Position numbers and translations under genes: made by a program
Notes under the pieces: model-generated
Database searches by the model: none
What the model was told of the DNA's origin: nothing
Seen by the model: the letters and a program-made list of their open reading frames with translations, nothing else
Source of the DNA: Polaromonas sp.
GTDB lineage: Bacteria > Pseudomonadota > Gammaproteobacteria > Burkholderiales > Burkholderiaceae_C
Direction: 5' to 3'
Assembly (NCBI GenBank): GCA_025352405.1
Contig: JANXTM010000307.1
Span: 1-42,587 of the forward strand
Length of the DNA stretch: 42,587 nt
Shown here: piece by piece, positions 23,759-32,493 of the stretch
Layout of the letters: each line of letters starts with the position of its first letter
Numbering within the stretch: the first letter of the stretch is position 1

Positions 23759-26002
23759 ATGACCTCACGCCAAACAAGACCCCTCTTGCCCGTTACGCTG
23801 GCGGCATCGCCAAAAACCCGAATTGCTATTATTTCAATAGCAATAGGCGCTGCGTTTACCTGCCATACTGGCCTTTCCTTCGCTCAAAGTGCAAGCACCG
23901 TACCGGCAACAAGCGCCAGGAACGCCAACCGCCCCGGTGGGCCCGTCACGCTGAATTTCGCCAATGCCGAAATCGACGCTGTGGCACGCACCATGGCGGT
24001 GATCACCGGGCGCAATGTGGTGGTTGACCCACGTGTCAAGGGCACCATGACGCTAGTCACCACCACACCAGTGACGCCCGCGCAGGCGCTGCGCCAGTTC
24101 TCAAGCCAGCTGCGCACGCAGGGCTTTGCTTTGGTGGAGTCATCGGGCCTATATCTGGTGGTGCCTGAGGCCGATGCCAAATTGCAAAGCGGTGCGGTTT
24201 CGGCGGGCGCTGTACCGGCAGCCAGTGGTCAGATCATCACGCAGATATTCCGGCTTAACCACGAAACGGCCAATAACCTGGTGCCAGTGTTACGCCCGCT
24301 GATCAGCCCGAACAACACCATCAACGTCAACCCGGGCAACAACTCGCTTATCGTCACCGACTATGCCGATAACCTGCAACGCATCGGCACCATCATTGCG
24401 GCCTTGGACGTAGCCAATGCCACGGGCGTCGAGATCATTCGCCTGCAGTACGCCATTGCAACGGACCTCGCGCCGCTGGTCACGCGGCTGATTGACTCCG
24501 GTGCCGCCGGGGCAGCTGGCCAGGGCCAGGCAGACACGTCTTTCAAAACCACGCTGCTGGCCGAGCCGCGCAGCAACTCACTGATCCTGCGTGCTGCCAA
24601 TCCGGCCCGCCTGGCATTGGTCAGAACCCTGGTCGAAAAACTTGACCAGGGTGCGTTTGAGAACTCGTCCACCGGCGCCCACCAGGGCAAAGACACAGCC
24701 AGCGGCAACATTTACGTGGTCTACCTTAAAAACGCCGACGCTACCAAACTAGCCACCACCTTGCGTGCAGCGCTGGCAGCCAACGCTGGCAGTTCAGGCG
24801 GCTCCACCGCCAGCATCGGCTTGTCTTCTGCCCCGCTGGCAAGCAGCACCGGTGGCGCTTCCGGGGCAGCAAGTGCTGTCAATCCGGCAACTTCTTCGGG
24901 CCTGGCGAACAACCAGCCATCGACAGGCGGGCAAATCCAGGCCGATCCGTCCACCAACTCGCTGATCATTACGGCGCCCGAGCCGCAGTACCGGCAATTA
25001 CGCGCAGTTATCGACAAGCTCGACGCGCGGCGGGCCCAGGTGTTTGTAGAAAGCCTGATTGCCGAGGTCAACGCCGACAAGGCAGCCGAATTTGGCATAC
25101 AGTTCCAGGGCGCGCTAGGAAAAAAAGGCGACAACAACATCGGTCTACTGGGAACCAATTTCGCCATTGGCGGTGCCAACATCATTTCTCTTGCCACACA
25201 GGCGGCCAAAGGCGGAACACTGCCCTCAACGGGCGGCAACTTCGGCATCGCCTCCAAACAAGGCAACGGCGTATACGTGCTGGGTTTTCTGGCACGTTTT
25301 CTGGAGTCAAGCGGTGAGGGCAACGTGCTGTCCACGCCCAACCTGCTGACCCTGGACAACGAGGAAGCACGTATTGTGGTGGGCAGAAGCGTGCCCTTTG
25401 TTACTGGCCAGTACACGAGCAACAACAGCAACTCGGGGTCGGTCAATCCGTTTCAGACGGTTGAACGCAAAGACGTTGGCCTGACGCTGCGAGTCAAACC
25501 GCAAATCAGCGAGGACGGCAGCGTCAAATTACAAGTTTTCCAGGAGGTCAGCAGTGTCGACCAGGCCACCATCAACAACCCGAACGGCCCGACCACCGAC
25601 AAGCGTTCAATTGAATCCAACGTAGTGGTTGAGGACGGCGCCATTGTGGTTTTAGGCGGTCTGCTAACTGACGAATACTCGGGTGGCCAGGAAAAGGTTC
25701 CATTGCTTGGAGATATTCCACTTTTCGGCAACCTGTTTAAGGGCGAAAAGCGCGGGCGCAACAAAAAGAACCTGATGATTTTTCTGCGTCCCGTGGTAGT
25801 ACGCGATGCCGCGTCTACCGAGAGCCTGTCGATGGACCGCTACGACTTGATGCGCAGCCTGCAAATAAATGCCCAGCCTACGCCCAGCGTGATGGTTCCC
25901 ATCAACTCGGGGCCGCAGCTGCCCCTGCAAATGCCGCTGCCGGTGCGGCCAGAAACAGTTGCACCGCCCGTGCCAGCGCCTCTTTTGACACCCGTGAGAT
26001 AA
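23759..26002 (+). CDS. gspD: GspD, outer-membrane secretin
   Basis: 747 residues. A signal peptide (about 20-43, ending SFAQ) precedes N0 (LNFANAEIDAVARTMAVITG), N1-N3 domains, and the secretin barrel domain from about 430. The barrel region includes QVFVESLIAEVNADKAAEFG, ESSGEGNVLSTPNLLTLDNE and the closing VPLLGDIPLFGNLFKG. A Ser/Gly/Ala-rich loop (about 340-400) sits within N3. The C-terminus is Pro-rich and no pilotin-binding S-domain is obvious. It forms the outer-membrane gate. Residues 23-31 (AIISIAIGA) of the signal peptide are encoded by a hairpin repeat copy at 23825-23852. Confidence 0.97.
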   Translation: MTSRQTRPLLPVTLAASPKTRIAIISIAIGAAFTCHTGLSFAQSASTVPATSARNANRPGGPVTLNFANAEIDAVARTMAVITGRNVVVDPRVKGTMTLVTTTPVTPAQALRQFSSQLRTQGFALVESSGLYLVVPEADAKLQSGAVSAGAVPAASGQIITQIFRLNHETANNLVPVLRPLISPNNTINVNPGNNSLIVTDYADNLQRIGTIIAALDVANATGVEIIRLQYAIATDLAPLVTRLIDSGAAGAAGQGQADTSFKTTLLAEPRSNSLILRAANPARLALVRTLVEKLDQGAFENSSTGAHQGKDTASGNIYVVYLKNADATKLATTLRAALAANAGSSGGSTASIGLSSAPLASSTGGASGAASAVNPATSSGLANNQPSTGGQIQADPSTNSLIITAPEPQYRQLRAVIDKLDARRAQVFVESLIAEVNADKAAEFGIQFQGALGKKGDNNIGLLGTNFAIGGANIISLATQAAKGGTLPSTGGNFGIASKQGNGVYVLGFLARFLESSGEGNVLSTPNLLTLDNEEARIVVGRSVPFVTGQYTSNNSNSGSVNPFQTVERKDVGLTLRVKPQISEDGSVKLQVFQEVSSVDQATINNPNGPTTDKRSIESNVVVEDGAIVVLGGLLTDEYSGGQEKVPLLGDIPLFGNLFKGEKRGRNKKNLMIFLRPVVVRDAASTESLSMDRYDLMRSLQINAQPTPSVMVPINSGPQLPLQMPLPVRPETVAPPVPAPLLTPVR
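23825..23852 (+). repeat. Short hairpin repeat, copy a (inside gspD signal peptide)
   Basis: GCTATTATTTCAATAGC, with 6-bp arms, followed by AATAGGCGCTG. It lies in frame in gspD and encodes the hydrophobic core of the signal peptide. Same 17-nt layout as copies b-f. Confidence 0.75.
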
Positions 26003-26008
26003 AGCAGC

Positions 26009-27409
26009 ATGCGCTACCCTTTGCCTTACGCCTTTGCACGCAGCAATGCCTTGCTGCTGGAAGACGATGGCCACGGCCTGCTGCTGTGGCACAACGCCAG
26101 CCCGGACCTGGCAGCCCTGGGTGAAGTGATGCGTAAATACGGCGCGCAAAGCCCGGTAATGAACTTGAAGCGCGCCGACCCGGGCACGCTGGCGCAGCGC
26201 ATCAGTGCGGCTTATGCTGACGGCGAGTCGAGTGCGGCAGCGGTGGTCAGCGAGGTCGAGTCCGACGCCGACCTGTCGCGCATGATGCAAGACCTGCCGG
26301 CGGTAGAAGACCTCCTTGAAACCTCGGACGACGCGCCCATCATTCGCATGCTCAACGCGTTGCTCACGCAAGCCGCGCGCGATGGCGCCAGCGATATTCA
26401 TATCGAGCCTTACGAGCGTCATTCCAGCGTGCGTTTTCGGGTAGACGGTACGCTGCGCGAGGTGGTGCAACCGAACCGGGCACTGCACGCCGCACTGATA
26501 TCGCGCCTGAAGATCATGGCCGACCTCGACATTTCTGAAAAACGCCTGCCGCAGGACGGCCGCATCAGTTTGCGCATCGGTACCCGTGCAGTCGATGTGC
26601 GCGTCAGCACCTTGCCCAGCGCCCACGGCGAGCGCGCCGTGCTGCGTTTGCTGGACAAAAGCGAAAGCAAACTGAGCCTTGAGTCGGTGGGCATGCAGGG
26701 CGACGTGCTGCATCGCTTTGAAAATTTGGTCACGCAGCCGCACGGCATCATTTTGGTTACCGGGCCGACCGGCTCTGGAAAAACTACAACGCTATATGCG
26801 GCGCTTCAGCGGCTGGACGCCGGTGCCAGCAACATCATGACGGTGGAAGACCCGATTGAGTACGAACTGCCGGGCATTGGCCAGACCCAGGTCAACGCCA
26901 AAATTGATCTGGACTTTGCCAAGGCCCTGCGCGCCATCCTGCGGCAAGACCCAGACGTGATCATGATCGGCGAAATCCGCGATTTTGAGACGGCTCAAAT
27001 TGCCATCCAGGCTTCGCTGACTGGCCACCTGGTACTGGCCACGCTGCACACCAACGACGCAGCAAGCGCCGTCACGCGTCTGACCGACATGGGCGTTGAG
27101 CCATTTCTGCTGAGCTCTTCCTTATTGGGCGTGCTGGCACAACGCCTGGTGCGCAAGGTATGCATTCATTGTCACGGAACCGGTTGTGGCGAATGCGGCC
27201 AGACCGGCTACCAGGGCCGCACCGGTGTGTTTGAGCTGATGGTCGCCAACGACGCAATTCGTGCGCAGGTACATAACCGCGCCTCTGAAGCAGACATTCG
27301 CATGGCCGCCATTGAAGCTGGCATGGCGTTGATGCGTGAGGATGGCGAGCGCCTGGTAGCGAATGGCATCACCTCGCGCGAAGAGCTGATGCGAGTGACC
27401 CGAGATTAA
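26009..27409 (+). CDS. gspE: GspE, type II secretion ATPase
   Basis: 466 residues. An N1E-like region leads into N2E ([20 protein letters not shown] at 127-146), then the ATPase core with Walker A GPTGSGKT at 252-259, Asp box near 280 ([10 protein letters not shown]), Walker [11 protein letters not shown] at 316-325 and the His box [10 protein letters not shown] at 341-350. The tetracysteine zinc site is C385, C388, C393 and C396 with only four residues between the CxxC pairs, much tighter than the usual linker of a few tens of residues. It powers pseudopilus assembly at the inner membrane with GspL. A GC-rich repeat follows the stop. Confidence 0.96.
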   Translation: MRYPLPYAFARSNALLLEDDGHGLLLWHNASPDLAALGEVMRKYGAQSPVMNLKRADPGTLAQRISAAYADGESSAAAVVSEVESDADLSRMMQDLPAVEDLLETSDDAPIIRMLNALLTQAARDGASDIHIEPYERHSSVRFRVDGTLREVVQPNRALHAALISRLKIMADLDISEKRLPQDGRISLRIGTRAVDVRVSTLPSAHGERAVLRLLDKSESKLSLESVGMQGDVLHRFENLVTQPHGIILVTGPTGSGKTTTLYAALQRLDAGASNIMTVEDPIEYELPGIGQTQVNAKIDLDFAKALRAILRQDPDVIMIGEIRDFETAQIAIQASLTGHLVLATLHTNDAASAVTRLTDMGVEPFLLSSSLLGVLAQRLVRKVCIHCHGTGCGECGQTGYQGRTGVFELMVANDAIRAQVHNRASEADIRMAAIEAGMALMREDGERLVANGITSREELMRVTRD

Positions 27410-27411
27410 TA

Positions 27412-27505
27412 TGGCCCCCACGGTCGCGCACTTTGTGTCGCTCCCTGCCCCCCTAGGGGGCCGCTGCGCCTGTGGCCCGGCAAAGCCGGTTCCACGGCCC
27501 CTGCT
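27412..27505. repeat. GC-rich intergenic repeat, copy B (gspE/gspF spacer)
   Basis: Shares block order with 18387-18480: GCCCCCACG, CACTTTGTGT, CTGCCCCCCTAGGGGGC (contains the perfect palindrome CCCCCTAGGGGG) and a tail with CCGGCAAAGCCGG, a second hairpin. CCCACGGTCGCGC recurs at 27537-27549, so part of the element is repeated in the same 174-bp spacer. It may attenuate or stabilise the message between gspE and gspF. Confidence 0.68.
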
Positions 27506-27583
27506 TGCAAAAACACGCCCACACTGCGGCATCGCACCCACGGTCGCGCGCAACGCGCAATCTGCCCCGGAAGTGATGACCTA

Positions 27584-28810
27584 ATGCCCGCCTATTCATT
27601 TGAAGCCATGCAAAGCGATGGCAAAATCCGCCGTGGTGTGATCGACGCTGACACGGCCAGGGCAGCCCGCAGCATGCTGCGTACCCAGGCGCTGGTGCCG
27701 TTAGCCGTGAATGCCGTCAGCAACGGCGAAGCGGCAACCGCATCACTGCTCCAGACCAATCTGTTTGGCGGTCGTGTGTTCAATGCTACAGGCCTGTCCA
27801 TCTGGACACGTCAGCTCGCCGGGCTGGTGGCTGCAGGTCTGCCGCTCGAACGTGCGTTAACGGCCCTGTCTGACGAAGCCGAGGACGAGAAACAGCGCAA
27901 CCTGGTGGCCGCCTTGCGTTCTGAAGTCAATGGTGGCTCCAGTTTTGGACGGGCGCTGGCGCAGCACCCACGCGAGTTTGAGCTGATCTACACCGCTGTC
28001 ATTGGCGCCGGTGAGCAAAGCGGCCAGCTGGGCATGGTGCTAGAGCGCCTGGCCGATGATCTTGAAGAACGCCAGACCCTCAAGTCCAAGCTCATGGCCG
28101 CGGCCCTGTACCCGGCCATCGTGACCTTGGTGGCAATTGTCATCGTGATGTTTCTGGTCGGCTATGTGGTGCCGCAAGTAGCCAATGTGTTTGCCGGCAC
28201 CAAGCGCGCCTTGCCCTTCCTGACCGTCGCCATGCTGGCCATGAGCGATCTGGTGCGGAGTTATGGCTGGGCATTATTGGGAGCTCTTATTTTGATAGCG
28301 TTTGGCGCCCGTATTTTCTTGCGGAACGAGGCTTTTCGTGAGAAATTTGACGCTGCAACGCTGACGATTCCCGTGGTTGGTCGCCTGGCGCGCGACTACA
28401 ACGCAGCGCGTTTTGCCAGCACACTGGCGATGTTGGCCGGTGCCGGTCTGCCTATCCTGAAGGCGCTGCAAGCGGCGGCTGAAACACTGTCCAACCGGGC
28501 CATGCGCGCCGATGCCCTAGACGCACTGTTACTGGTGCGTGAAGGTGCACCGCTAGCATCGGCACTGGCGCAAAAAAAGCGCTTTCCTGGCCTGGTCAGC
28601 ATGTTTGCGCGTTTGGGCGAGCAAACCGGTCAACTCCCGGTGATGCTGCAACGCGCAGCAGCCCAGTTGTCCAACGAGGTACAGCGCCGTGCCATGGCAC
28701 TGGCCACCATTTTGGAGCCCCTGCTGATTGTGGCCATGGGACTGGTGGTGATGCTGATCGTGCTGGCGGTGCTGCTGCCCATCATTCAATTGAACCAGTT
28801 CGTGAAGTGA
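27584..28810 (+). CDS. gspF: GspF, inner-membrane platform protein
   Basis: 408 residues with the two GspF repeats. The first starts with TRQLAGLVAAGLPLERALTAL, and the second with FASTLAMLAGAGLPILKALQ. Membrane segments lie near 170-190, 220-245 and 375-400. It is the polytopic core of the assembly platform. A 174-bp spacer separates it from gspE. Residues 234-243 (ALILIAFGAR), in a membrane helix, are encoded by a hairpin repeat copy at 28283-28311. It converges with lnt, 43 bp away, with only a small CGGGCTTCCCG hairpin between. Confidence 0.96.
   Translation: MPAYSFEAMQSDGKIRRGVIDADTARAARSMLRTQALVPLAVNAVSNGEAATASLLQTNLFGGRVFNATGLSIWTRQLAGLVAAGLPLERALTALSDEAEDEKQRNLVAALRSEVNGGSSFGRALAQHPREFELIYTAVIGAGEQSGQLGMVLERLADDLEERQTLKSKLMAAALYPAIVTLVAIVIVMFLVGYVVPQVANVFAGTKRALPFLTVAMLAMSDLVRSYGWALLGALILIAFGARIFLRNEAFREKFDAATLTIPVVGRLARDYNAARFASTLAMLAGAGLPILKALQAAAETLSNRAMRADALDALLLVREGAPLASALAQKKRFPGLVSMFARLGEQTGQLPVMLQRAAAQLSNEVQRRAMALATILEPLLIVAMGLVVMLIVLAVLLPIIQLNQFVK
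28283..28311 (+). repeat. Short hairpin repeat, copy b (inside gspF membrane helix)
   Basis: GCTCTTATTTTGATAGC followed by GTTTGGCGCCCG. In frame, it encodes part of a GspF membrane helix. It is nearly identical to copy c in the YgjP-like gene. Confidence 0.75.
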
Positions 28811-28853
28811 CCGCCACACCTCGGGCTTCCCGCCACTTTCTGCCACTTCCCGC

Positions 28854-30542
28854 TTAACGGCTCTGTCGGCGGCCCACAGCTGCAACACCCACCAAGCCCA
28901 GGCACAGTGCCCACCAAGGCCACAGCCCAAAACGAGACACCCACCATGCATAAGGGGTGATGCCACTGCGCCCCTCAACCGGCCCGACCAGCACGCCACG
29001 GGTGTGGCGTTCTAGGGCATGGGTGACCTGGCCGCGATGGTCAATGATGGCAGTCGCACCGGTATTGGTCGAACGGATCATGGGTCGCTCAAACTCGATG
29101 GCGCGCATGCGGGAGATATTCAGGTGCTGGTCAATTGCAATGGTGTTGCCGAACCAGCCGATGTTGCTGATGTTTACAAAAAGGGTGGGGCTGGTTGCCG
29201 GGTCGATAAAGCGCGCAGCGAGTTCTTCGCCAAACAAATCTTCATAGCAAATATTCGGGGCTACCCGCTGACCCTGCCAGTCAAAAGACGGCTGGCTGAC
29301 CTCGCCACGGTTGAAGTCCGACAACGGCATGTTGACGATGGCCAAAAACCATTTGAACAAGGGGTGCACGAACTCGCCAAACGGCACGAGGTGGTGCTTG
29401 TCGTAGCGGTACACCCTACTTTCAACATCATCCGGACTTGCGCCCACTGGACCTGTGACCACAGGTTTGAGCCCGATAACGGAGTTGGTATAGCCCTGCT
29501 GGCTGCTGCCCAGCGGTATGCCTACCAATGCCGCTGTTGGCGATGCCCCGGGCTCTGGTTGCATGAAATGATTCAGCAAATCGGCAAGGTAGCCTTCGGG
29601 CAATTGCTCTGGCAGCAGGGGGAGCGCCGTTTCAGGGGTCACCACGAGCGACGCCGTGCTGCGACGCAACTGCTCGCCGTACCACTCGAGTGCATCAGGA
29701 ATACCGCTGCCTCCTAAAAACTTTTCGTTCTGGGCGATATTGCCCTGAAGCAGCGCCACGGTAAAAGGTTTGGTGGCTATACCAGACACAGCGGCCGGAT
29801 GGGTTGACGTGAACAAGGACACGCCTTTGTCCACTTTGAGGGCGAAGCTGGCCACGCCAGCGAGCACAAGCACTGCAGCTACGCTCAAGACACTGCGCCA
29901 GCGTGGCCGCGGCGCCAACCCCACCACCGCAGCCCCAACCCACGCACTGGCAAATGTCAACCCATGAACACCCACCAACTTGGCCAGATTGGCAAACGGG
30001 CCATCGAGCTGCGCATAACCGCCCTCACCCCACGGGAAGCCGGTAAAAAATGCCACGCGGCCCAACTCGGCCAGCAGCCACAAGGCGGCGAAAACAAGCG
30101 CACTACTTGCGGTATGGCCGGTAGGACGACCCGCATCATAAACGGACGAAAGACGCACAAACACGGCGCAAACCACCGCGTGGTAGAGCGCCAGAAACCC
30201 AGCCAGCCCCACGATTGCCAGCACCGCCAGCCCAGAGGCCAGCCCGCCGTAGGTGTGCAAGGAAATAAACAGCCACCACCAGGTAGCGCACTGCATGGCG
30301 GTGGCGAACAACCAGCCCAACCAAGCCCCTTGACGGGCGCTGGTGCAGCGGCAAAGCTGCCACACCAGCGCCAGCATTGCTAGCACCTGCAACCACCAGA
30401 GCGGTTGTCCGTGCGCCAATCCGGCATAAAAAGGCCACGCCAGACTAGCTGCATGAGCGCAACCAGCTATTAAAACAATAGCAAATGCTGATTTGGGAAG
30501 GGCCGGCGCCAAGTCAGTGCGGCGCAAGGCTGGCCAGTGCAT
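28854..30542 (-). CDS. lnt: Apolipoprotein N-acyltransferase
   Basis: About 562 residues from MHWPALRRTDLAPALPKSAF, overlapping the end of corC by 29 bp; a frame to 30620 adds a cysteine-rich tail unlike the family. Several N-terminal membrane helices precede the nitrilase-fold domain. The Glu-Lys-Cys triad is visible in VTPETALPLL, YDKHHLVPFGEF and APNICYEDLFG. The enzyme N-acylates the lipid-modified cysteine of lipoproteins at the inner membrane. A C-terminal helix anchors it (about 540-558). A hairpin repeat copy encodes AIVLIAGCA at residues 21-29 in the first membrane helix. Confidence 0.95.
   Translation of the reverse strand: MHWPALRRTDLAPALPKSAFAIVLIAGCAHAASLAWPFYAGLAHGQPLWWLQVLAMLALVWQLCRCTSARQGAWLGWLFATAMQCATWWWLFISLHTYGGLASGLAVLAIVGLAGFLALYHAVVCAVFVRLSSVYDAGRPTGHTASSALVFAALWLLAELGRVAFFTGFPWGEGGYAQLDGPFANLAKLVGVHGLTFASAWVGAAVVGLAPRPRWRSVLSVAAVLVLAGVASFALKVDKGVSLFTSTHPAAVSGIATKPFTVALLQGNIAQNEKFLGGSGIPDALEWYGEQLRRSTASLVVTPETALPLLPEQLPEGYLADLLNHFMQPEPGASPTAALVGIPLGSSQQGYTNSVIGLKPVVTGPVGASPDDVESRVYRYDKHHLVPFGEFVHPLFKWFLAIVNMPLSDFNRGEVSQPSFDWQGQRVAPNICYEDLFGEELAARFIDPATSPTLFVNISNIGWFGNTIAIDQHLNISRMRAIEFERPMIRSTNTGATAIIDHRGQVTHALERHTRGVLVGPVEGRSGITPYAWWVSRFGLWPWWALCLGLVGVAAVGRRQSR
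30456..30482 (-). repeat. Short hairpin repeat, copy d (inside lnt first membrane helix)
   Basis: On the reverse strand GCTATTGTTTTAATAGC (6-bp perfect arms) is followed by TGGTTGCGCT. It is in frame with lnt and encodes AIVLIAG of the first hydrophobic segment. Confidence 0.7.
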
Positions 30543-31395
30543 CAACCGGTGACACCTTGAACCAGCGCACCGCGCCGCCTTTGGTGTGCAGCACTGTGAA
30601 TTGCAGGCCAGACAGCGCAAAGTGTTCCCCGCGCTTGGGGACGTGGCCCATTTCGTGGGCTACCAGGCCGCCTATGGTGTCGAAGTCGGCGTCAACCAGC
30701 GCCACACCAAAGGCCTCGCTCACGCGCTCAATCGAAGTGTCACCACTGACGCGATAGGTGCGGTCGGGCAGGCCAAAAATATCGCCTTCGTCTTCGGCGA
30801 TGTCAAACTCGTCCTCAATCTCGCCAACGATTTGTTCCAGCACGTCTTCAATCGTGATCAGCCCGGCCACGCGACCAAACTCGTCGATCACGATGGCCAG
30901 ATGGTTGCGATTGCCCCGAAACTCACGCAGCAAGTCGTTGAGTCCCTTGCTCTCGGGCACAAACACCGCTGACCGCAACAGGGCCTTGATGTTGAGCTCG
31001 GGCGCGCGCTGCATTTTGAGCAAGTCCTTGGCCATGAGAATGCCGAGGATGTTTTCCTTGTCGCCCTCATAAACCGGAAACCGCGAGTGGGCGGTGTCAA
31101 TGATCAAATGCAGCAGTTCGTCAAACGGTGCGTCAATATTGATCAAGTCCATGCGCGGGGCGGCCACCATCACGTCGCCCGCCGTCATGTCGGCCATACG
31201 GATCACGCCTTCGAGCATCTCGCGGCTCTGGGCACCAATGACGTCGTTGTCCTGGGCTTCCACCAGAGTTTCGATCAGCTCGTCTTTTGAATCCGGACCG
31301 GGGTGGAGCATTTCAGCGAGCTTTTGAAGAAAGCCGCGCTTGTCTTCCGGTTTGGAAACCTTGCCGGAGATGTGACTGGGGGGAATATCGGACAC
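30514..31395 (-). CDS. corC: CorC/HlyC-family CBS-domain protein
   Basis: 293 residues from a GTG at 31395. Two CBS domains (about 70-190: TAGDVMVAAPRMDLINIDAP, HSRFPVYEGDKENILGILMA, then FRGNRNHLAIVIDEFGRVAG) are followed by the CorC_HlyC C-terminal domain (about 205-285, TYRVSGDTSIERVSEAFGVA). The family is linked to Mg/Co efflux and to membrane lipoprotein biogenesis through its tie to lnt. It lacks the DUF21 membrane domain, so it is the short cytoplasmic form. Its end overlaps lnt, and corC-lnt is a common pairing. Confidence 0.92.
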   Translation of the reverse strand: MSDIPPSHISGKVSKPEDKRGFLQKLAEMLHPGPDSKDELIETLVEAQDNDVIGAQSREMLEGVIRMADMTAGDVMVAAPRMDLINIDAPFDELLHLIIDTAHSRFPVYEGDKENILGILMAKDLLKMQRAPELNIKALLRSAVFVPESKGLNDLLREFRGNRNHLAIVIDEFGRVAGLITIEDVLEQIVGEIEDEFDIAEDEGDIFGLPDRTYRVSGDTSIERVSEAFGVALVDADFDTIGGLVAHEMGHVPKRGEHFALSGLQFTVLHTKGGAVRWFKVSPVDALASLAPH

Positions 31396-31437
31396 GAGCG
31401 GTGTTCGGTAGTTAAGGAATGGCTAGTGTAGTGTTTC

Positions 31438-31452
31438 ACCATGACACATGGT
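31438..31452. other. Small hairpin between the GNAT gene and corC
   Basis: ACCATG-ACA-CATGGT forms a perfect 6-bp stem with a 3-nt loop, 43 bp upstream of the corC start. No T-run follows on either strand, so it is not a classical terminator. It could be an operator or RNA hairpin. Confidence 0.3.
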
Positions 31453-31504
31453 TAGCACCGCGCCTCGCCAGGCATTCACGCCAAATCAACGGCCTTCGAT
31501 AGTT

Positions 31505-32239
31505 TCAGGCGCTGGTTTTTTCGCGCGAGTCCTGTACACCGCGCCGCACGCCCCGAACCATCGCCAGCAAATCCCAGAACTGTTTGGCCTGCACTTTCAG
31601 GCGATAGTCGGTCTGGGCGATCTGCTCGAGTGCCATTTCTGTCATGCGCGAGTCAATGTCGGCGGGCGGCAGTTTGAGGTAGGCTTGGCTTTCAGAGCCG
31701 TCGCGTTCAATCGTGGCACCCGCCTTGCGGGCAATATTGAGCATCACCGTGTTCTCGCTGAGCGCGTGGATAAACATCATGTCAACGCCGTTATTACGGG
31801 CGTGCATCACGGCGCGGTCAAACAAGCGCGACCCGTAGCGCCGGCCCCGTGCATGCGATAACACCGAGACACCAAATTCGGCACAGCTTTCAAGCTCGGG
31901 ATTGGTCGAAAAAGCGAGATGCGCCATGGCGATCAACTCAAGCTTGCGGTTGTAAATACCAAAAATATCATCGCGCTCAAAGTTGAGTCCGTCCACGTAC
32001 CGACGAATCTGTTCGTCGTTGGCAGCATAACCAAAGCGCAGGTAGCGGTCCTGCGCACTAAGCGCCAGCAGGTGGGTGGAAATGCGCCCACCGTGGCTGG
32101 GCCCAATGGATCGGATGGGCACGATTACCGGACTGACATACGGCACGGTCACGCCAGTCACGCGCGCATCTGCGGGCGGGCGAAAGAATTCTCTGCCTGC
32201 ACTGAGGGAAGCTTTTAAAAGAACACCAGGTTTGACCAT
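31505..32239 (-). CDS. GNAT-family N-acetyltransferase
   Basis: About 244 residues from MVKPGVLLKASLSAGREFFR; an upstream in-frame start at 32305 adds a tail with no family character. The GNAT core runs from about 45 to 190: IRSIGPSHGGRISTHLLALS, RFGYAANDEQIRRYVDGLNF, LELIAMAHLAF, then AEFGVSVLSHARGRRYGSRL (the acetyl-CoA loop Q/RxxGxG/A, here RGRRYG) and MFIHALSENTVMLNIARKAG. A C-terminal helical tail follows. The substrate is unknown. It is on the same strand as corC and lnt, 109 bp upstream of corC. Confidence 0.82.
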   Translation of the reverse strand: MVKPGVLLKASLSAGREFFRPPADARVTGVTVPYVSPVIVPIRSIGPSHGGRISTHLLALSAQDRYLRFGYAANDEQIRRYVDGLNFERDDIFGIYNRKLELIAMAHLAFSTNPELESCAEFGVSVLSHARGRRYGSRLFDRAVMHARNNGVDMMFIHALSENTVMLNIARKAGATIERDGSESQAYLKLPPADIDSRMTEMALEQIAQTDYRLKVQAKQFWDLLAMVRGVRRGVQDSREKTSA

Positions 32240-32493
32240 AGACCAAAATATAAGGGTTTTCCCTAGGCCTGCAAGTCTAGAGGGTTTTAACGTTTGTTGT
32301 CCCACTTGACCAGGCCATCCGCAAGACCTGTAAGACCATGCATAAAATACGCTCCTGCGACAGCAAACTCAGAGGCCATATGCTATCCAAAAAATAGCAT
32401 TATCCGTCTCGCGCGGCAATCCGGATTACACATCCAAAGCCGATCGTTGGGTCATGCTGTAGCGGATTATTTTTGAAATTGGTTGAAAGCGCG
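32240..32493. other. 254-bp gene-free gap between the Lrp and GNAT genes
   Basis: No convincing reading frame, tRNA or known RNA was found. It holds one hairpin repeat (32370-32398). The promoter of the GNAT gene must lie here, but no clear -35/-10 pair stands out. The stretch 32400-32480 contains ATCCGGAT and AT-rich sequence of no assignable role. Confidence 0.5.
32370..32398 (-). repeat. Short hairpin repeat, copy f (intergenic)
   Basis: On the reverse strand GCTATTTTTTGGATAGC is followed by ATATGGCCTCTG. The arms GCTAT/ATAGC are perfect. This is the only clear intergenic copy. Confidence 0.7.

Noticed and set aside
25664-26743. Long reverse-strand open frame of 359 codons opposite gspD/gspE
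   Set aside because: It mirrors the codon structure of gspD and gspE, has no recognisable domain and reads across two well-supported genes; antisense shadow.
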